DNA of 64,000 nucleotides, from contig NZ_AXWT01000017.1 in assembly GCF_000482805.1 (NCBI RefSeq), positions 51,001 through 115,000 of the forward strand, given 5' to 3'. The notes beneath the pieces are model-generated. The model was not told the DNA's origin. It worked only from the letters and a program-made list of their open reading frames with translations, and made no database searches. Shown one piece after another: positions 58,138 to 64,000 of this stretch (position 1 is the first letter of the stretch; each line of letters begins with the position of its first letter). A program made the position numbers and the translations under genes. Source of the stretch: Deinococcus murrayi DSM 11303 (GTDB taxonomy: Bacteria > Deinococcota > Deinococci > Deinococcales > Deinococcaceae).

Positions 58138-59004
58138 CTAGCGCCGCCGACTCGCCCGCCGCGCCAGCAAGCTGGTGGCGAAGATAATCAGAATCAGCAG
58201 CAGCGCTCCGGCCTTGGCAAGGCGCTGGTTTTCGTCGTAGGCGCTCGTCGCCCCCCGGTAGATTTCCAGCGGGAGCGCACTCATGGGCTTGGTGGGGTCG
58301 AGGTTGACCAGGGGATTGCCGAAAGCCGTAAAGAGCAGCGGGGCGGCTTCGCCCGCGACCCGCGCCAGCGCCAGCATCACGCCGGTGATGATGCCCCCGG
58401 CGGCGGCGGGCAGCACGATGCGCAGGATGACCAGCCACTGCGGCAACCCCAGGCTGAGGCCCGCTTCCCGCACGGTGACGGGCACGAGCTTGAGGACTTC
58501 TTCGGTCGTGCGGACCACGATGGGAATCATCAGGAACCCCAGGGCGACCGCCCCCGCCAGTCCGGAGAAGCCGAACTGCAAGACAATCAGGCCGTAGGCC
58601 ACCAGGCCCATCACAATGGCCGGAATGCCCGCCAGCACGTCGCTGAGCATCCGCACGGTGGGCATCAGGGGATGTCGGGGGTACTCGGCGAGGAAAATGC
58701 CCCCCGCCACGCCCACCCCGACGCCCAGCACGCTCGCCATCGCCAGCATCTGGAGGCTGCCCAGAATCGCATTCAGCAGGCCGCCGCCCGTCTCGCCTTC
58801 CGGTGCGGGCGTCCGGGTGAAAAACTCCAGGTTCATCGCCCCCAGGCCCTCGCGCAGCAGGTAGAAGAAAATCAGGAGCAGGGGCGCGACCACGACCACG
58901 GTCGAGAGGGCAATCAACACCCCCATGAGCAGGTTGCGCAGGCGGCGGGCCGCGCTCAGGCGGGGCCGGGGCCGCCCGGAGAGAGGCGTCGACTGAGCCG
59001 TCAT
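58138..59004 (-). CDS. pstA: Phosphate ABC transporter permease PstA
   Basis: 288 residues, six membrane helices. The ABC permease loop is [22 protein letters not shown], and [19 protein letters not shown] is the conserved PstA segment. The ATG at 59004 overlaps the pstC stop by 4 nt (ATGA); the longer open frame to 59322 lies within pstC. Forms the channel with PstC. Confidence 0.95.
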   Translation of the reverse strand: MTAQSTPLSGRPRPRLSAARRLRNLLMGVLIALSTVVVVAPLLLIFFYLLREGLGAMNLEFFTRTPAPEGETGGGLLNAILGSLQMLAMASVLGVGVGVAGGIFLAEYPRHPLMPTVRMLSDVLAGIPAIVMGLVAYGLIVLQFGFSGLAGAVALGFLMIPIVVRTTEEVLKLVPVTVREAGLSLGLPQWLVILRIVLPAAAGGIITGVMLALARVAGEAAPLLFTAFGNPLVNLDPTKPMSALPLEIYRGATSAYDENQRLAKAGALLLILIIFATSLLARRASRRR

Positions 59005-60008
59005 TGAATCCCCTTCGGGGTCAGCCGCGCGATGACCACGCGGGCGAGAAAGTTCACGGCCACGCTGAGGAAAAAGAGGCCCAGGCCCAGCGCGACCACG
59101 CTGGAGCGGTGCAGCCTTTCTTGCGCGTCCCCAAACTGATTGGCAATCACGGAAGCCATCGTGCTGGCCCCGCCCCACAGGCTCTTGATGATTTCTTGGC
59201 TGTCTCCAATCACCATCGCCACCGCCAGCGTCTCGCCGAGCGCCCGGCCCAGCGCCAGAATCACGCCCCCCAGGATGCCCGCGCGGGCGTAGGGCAAGAT
59301 GGCCCGCGAGATGACCTCCCACTTCGTCGCGCCCAGGGCGTACATCGCCTCGCGCTGGTCAGCGGGCACCAGCCGGATAACGTCCCGCGCTACCGACGCC
59401 GTGTAGGGCAGAATCATCACCGTCAAGATGATGATGGCCAGGGCCAGCCCACGCCCGTCAAAGGCGCTGGGCACGAAAAAGCATTGCAAGGTGGTCTGCC
59501 CGCTGTTCCAGAGGTCCTGGCAGCGGGTATAGAGGGCCACGTTGGCCGGGTCCGCAAAAAAGCCCTGCTGCCAGCGGCCCAGGATGGGCGCAATCACGAA
59601 CAAGGCCCACAGCCCGTACACCACGCTGGGCACGGCGGCCAGCAGCTCGATGAGGTAGCCTACCGGGTTGGCCAGCCACTTCGGGGCGTATTCGGCGACG
59701 AACAGAGCGCTGGCCACCGCGAGCGGCACACTCAGGACCAGCGCGGCGAGGCTGGTGACCAGGGTGCCAATCAGCATCTGGGCCGCGCCGAACTGCCCAC
59801 TCACCGGGTTCCAAGTGCGCTCGGTGTAAAAGCTTAGGCCGAACTCGCGCAGGGCGGGCCAGGACTCGCGCCCCAACTGGTAGACGCTCAGCACAAACAC
59901 CAACACAATCACTGAGGCGAGCGCGAGAATCAGGCCCTGAAAAGTCCGGTCACTCCGCGCCGACAAAGGGGCGCGGGTCAGCGGGCGGGGGCGTACAGGT
60001 TCATTCAT
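59001..60008 (-). CDS. pstC: Phosphate ABC transporter permease PstC
   Basis: 335 residues. Membrane helices with [18 protein letters not shown] and [21 protein letters not shown] (EAA loop), then [17 protein letters not shown], all typical of PstC. An extra loop near 155-190 with two Cys ([17 protein letters not shown]) is longer than in E. coli and faces outside. The start is 136 bp after pstS; a hairpin lies in that gap. Confidence 0.94.
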   Translation of the reverse strand: MNEPVRPRPLTRAPLSARSDRTFQGLILALASVIVLVFVLSVYQLGRESWPALREFGLSFYTERTWNPVSGQFGAAQMLIGTLVTSLAALVLSVPLAVASALFVAEYAPKWLANPVGYLIELLAAVPSVVYGLWALFVIAPILGRWQQGFFADPANVALYTRCQDLWNSGQTTLQCFFVPSAFDGRGLALAIIILTVMILPYTASVARDVIRLVPADQREAMYALGATKWEVISRAILPYARAGILGGVILALGRALGETLAVAMVIGDSQEIIKSLWGGASTMASVIANQFGDAQERLHRSSVVALGLGLFFLSVAVNFLARVVIARLTPKGIQ

Positions 60009-60094
60009 GGATTCATGACCTCTGGCAAACAGTTCAGCGCGGCGGCGTCAGGGCCACGTCAGGGGTCAGGGACGGAGGGACGCGGGCAGCGAAC

Positions 60095-60126
60095 CGGGCG
60101 GCTCCCCCATTTCGGAGAGCCGCCCG
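60095..60126 (-). promoter_or_regulatory. Hairpin in the pstS-pstC gap
   Basis: CGGGCGGCTC (60095-60104) and GAGCCGCCCG (60117-60126) form a perfect 10-bp stem with a 12-nt loop and no T-run, 18 nt after the pstS stop. It may protect pstS mRNA or reduce read-through so that the binding protein exceeds the permease. Confidence 0.7.
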
Positions 60127-60144
60127 CGTGAGGAAGTCAGGCGT

Positions 60145-61179
<1,035 letters not shown>

Positions 61180-61199
61180 GGCCCCAGGGTGCCGCCCCC

Positions 61200-61239
61200 A
61201 CGTCAGCGCAACGTCACCGGTGTGTCAGCGGAAAGTCAG
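61200..61239 (-). promoter_or_regulatory. Pho box: four direct repeats at 11-bp spacing
   Basis: Read on the minus strand: CTGACTT (61233-61239), CTGACAC (61222-61228), GTGACGT (61211-61217) and CTGACGT (61200-61206). They start exactly 11 bp apart, separated by 4-bp spacers tccg, accg, tgcg. This is the geometry of PhoB/PhoP binding (7-bp repeats every helical turn) and equals two adjacent Pho boxes. The last repeat ends 8 bp before the -10. Confidence 0.9.
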
Positions 61240-61260
61240 GCGAGTGGATGCCCCCACGCT

Positions 61261-63134
<1,874 letters not shown>

Positions 63135-63138
<4 letters not shown>

Positions 63139-64000
63139 TTCACGGCCTCCTGAGGGATGGGCTGATGTTCCAGAGCGTCGGCAGCGACTTCTGCGTCCCG
63201 AATCGGCTCGTCGTCGGCGTCAAGGTCCGAAGCGAGGCGTTGGAGCCGCTCAAGCTCGGCGTAGTGGCCCCCGGCGGCCACGAGGTCGTCGTGGGTGCCC
63301 TGCTCGACCAGCCGCCCGCCGTCGAGGACGACAATCTGGTCGGCGTGGCGCAGGGTGCTGATGCGGTGGCCTATCAGAATCACGGTACGGCCCCGCGCCA
63401 CCTCGCGCAGCCCGTCGAGGATGCGCCGCTCGGTCTCGGTATCCACCGCCGAGAGGCTGTCGTCAAGCACGAGAATGGCGGGGTCGCGCACGATGGCCCG
63501 CGCAATCGCGGTGCGCTGCCGCTGTCCGCCCGATAGGGTGACCCCACGCTCGCCCAGCACCGTGTCGTAGCCCTGCGGAAAGTCCTCCACGTCCCCGGCG
63601 AGGCCCGCGAGCCGTGCGGCCTCGCGCACCCGCTCCATGTCGGGATTGGGGGGAATGTCGGGGGGCGGCGGCGCTCCCACCACGCTCACTCCGGTGGGCA
63701 CCTCCGGCAGGTCCCGGTTGCCCATGCCGAAACCGATGTTGTTGGCGATCGAGTCGCTGAAGAGGAAAGGCTCTTGCGGCACCACGCTGATGTGGTCGCG
63801 CAGGGTCCGCAGCGGAATCGTCCGCACGTCGTGCCCGTCGACCCGCACCACGCCGGAGGTCGGGTCCATCGAGCGGGTCAGCAGTTGCCCCAGGACCGTC
63901 TTGCCGCTCCCGGTCGGCCCGGTCACCCCCAGGAAGGTCCCGGCAGGCACCCGCAGGCTCACGTCCTCCAGCACGGTGCGCTCGCCGTAGCGCAGGGTCA
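63135..64000 (-). CDS. ABC exporter half-transporter, ATPase part only (5' end outside window)
   Basis: The frame remains open to the right edge ([18 protein letters not shown]), so the membrane domain lies beyond 64000. Visible: Walker [18 protein letters not shown]-loop [13 protein letters not shown], canonical signature [14 protein letters not shown], Walker [13 protein letters not shown] in which the catalytic Glu is Asp, and GHRIS. An acidic tail of about 35 residues ends the chain. A degenerate Walker B in one subunit and an odd signature in the other fit a heterodimer with one regulatory ATP site. Confidence 0.9.

Overview
The window reads as chromosomal DNA of a Deinococcus species. 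Base composition is very GC-rich and genes are tightly packed. The genus is also suggested by an LpxB-like protein, the YidD-like protein, the Pst operon and above all the start-site pattern. At about twenty genes a -10 hexamer (TANNNT) lies only 5-10 nt upstream of the start codon, which predicts leaderless mRNAs, a known habit of Deinococcus. I cannot name the species.

Layout. (1) 1-5.2 kb: envelope polysaccharide genes (LpxB-like protein cut by the left edge, NodB deacetylase, GT2 and GT4 glycosyltransferases, a degenerate NodB/YkoP protein) and YidD. (2) 5.2-9.6 kb: a Gfo/Idh/MocA oxidoreductase, a frameshifted acetyltransferase, an intact acetyltransferase, an unknown protein and a CtpA-type protease. 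(3) 9.7-13.4 kb: ftsE, ftsX and an EnvC-like coiled-coil/LytM protein, a division-hydrolase module. (4) 13.5-17.9 kb: rpsP, a lipoprotein, miaB, deoD and an MFS exporter with a palindromic operator. (5) 18-22.4 kb: malEFG behind a near-consensus promoter. (6) 22.4-39.9 kb: a leftward-transcribed defence island. One operon is a DISARM-like set: a helicase-DUF1998-nuclease fusion, an SNF2 helicase and an adenine methylase. Directly downstream, behind its own promoter and operator, is a second operon in which a toxin-antitoxin-chaperone module (higB-higA-secB-like) runs with overlapping codons into mcrB-mcrC. (7) 40.0-40.3 kb: tRNA-Val and tRNA-Cys with promoter and terminator. (8) 40.3-49.2 kb: housekeeping genes (glpQ, thrS with an attenuator-like leader, DUF805, glutaredoxin, DUF2905, infC with an apparent AUA start, a GH133 debranching enzyme, a Nudix/NrtR-like regulator, ybaB, recR). 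(9) 49.2-56.6 kb: a secreted protein, a TetR regulator, a BtuF-like protein, a disordered exported protein, a GATase-like/truncated-globin fusion, sppA, a very small secreted peptide with a CTG start, a 66-aa unknown and pepF. (10) 56.6-61.2 kb: pstSCAB-phoU with a four-repeat Pho box. (11) 61.3-64 kb: a heterodimeric ABC exporter cut by the right edge.

Recurring themes are leaderless starts; 5-18-codon mini-ORFs whose stop codons overlap the next start (ATGA/GTGA); and intergenic inverted elements built from arrays of 7- or 8-nt words. The strongest candidate for an undescribed system is the five-gene operon higB-higA-secB-like-mcrB-mcrC. It couples a chaperone-guarded toxin-antitoxin pair to a type IV restriction enzyme next to a DISARM-like system that carries its own fused nuclease.
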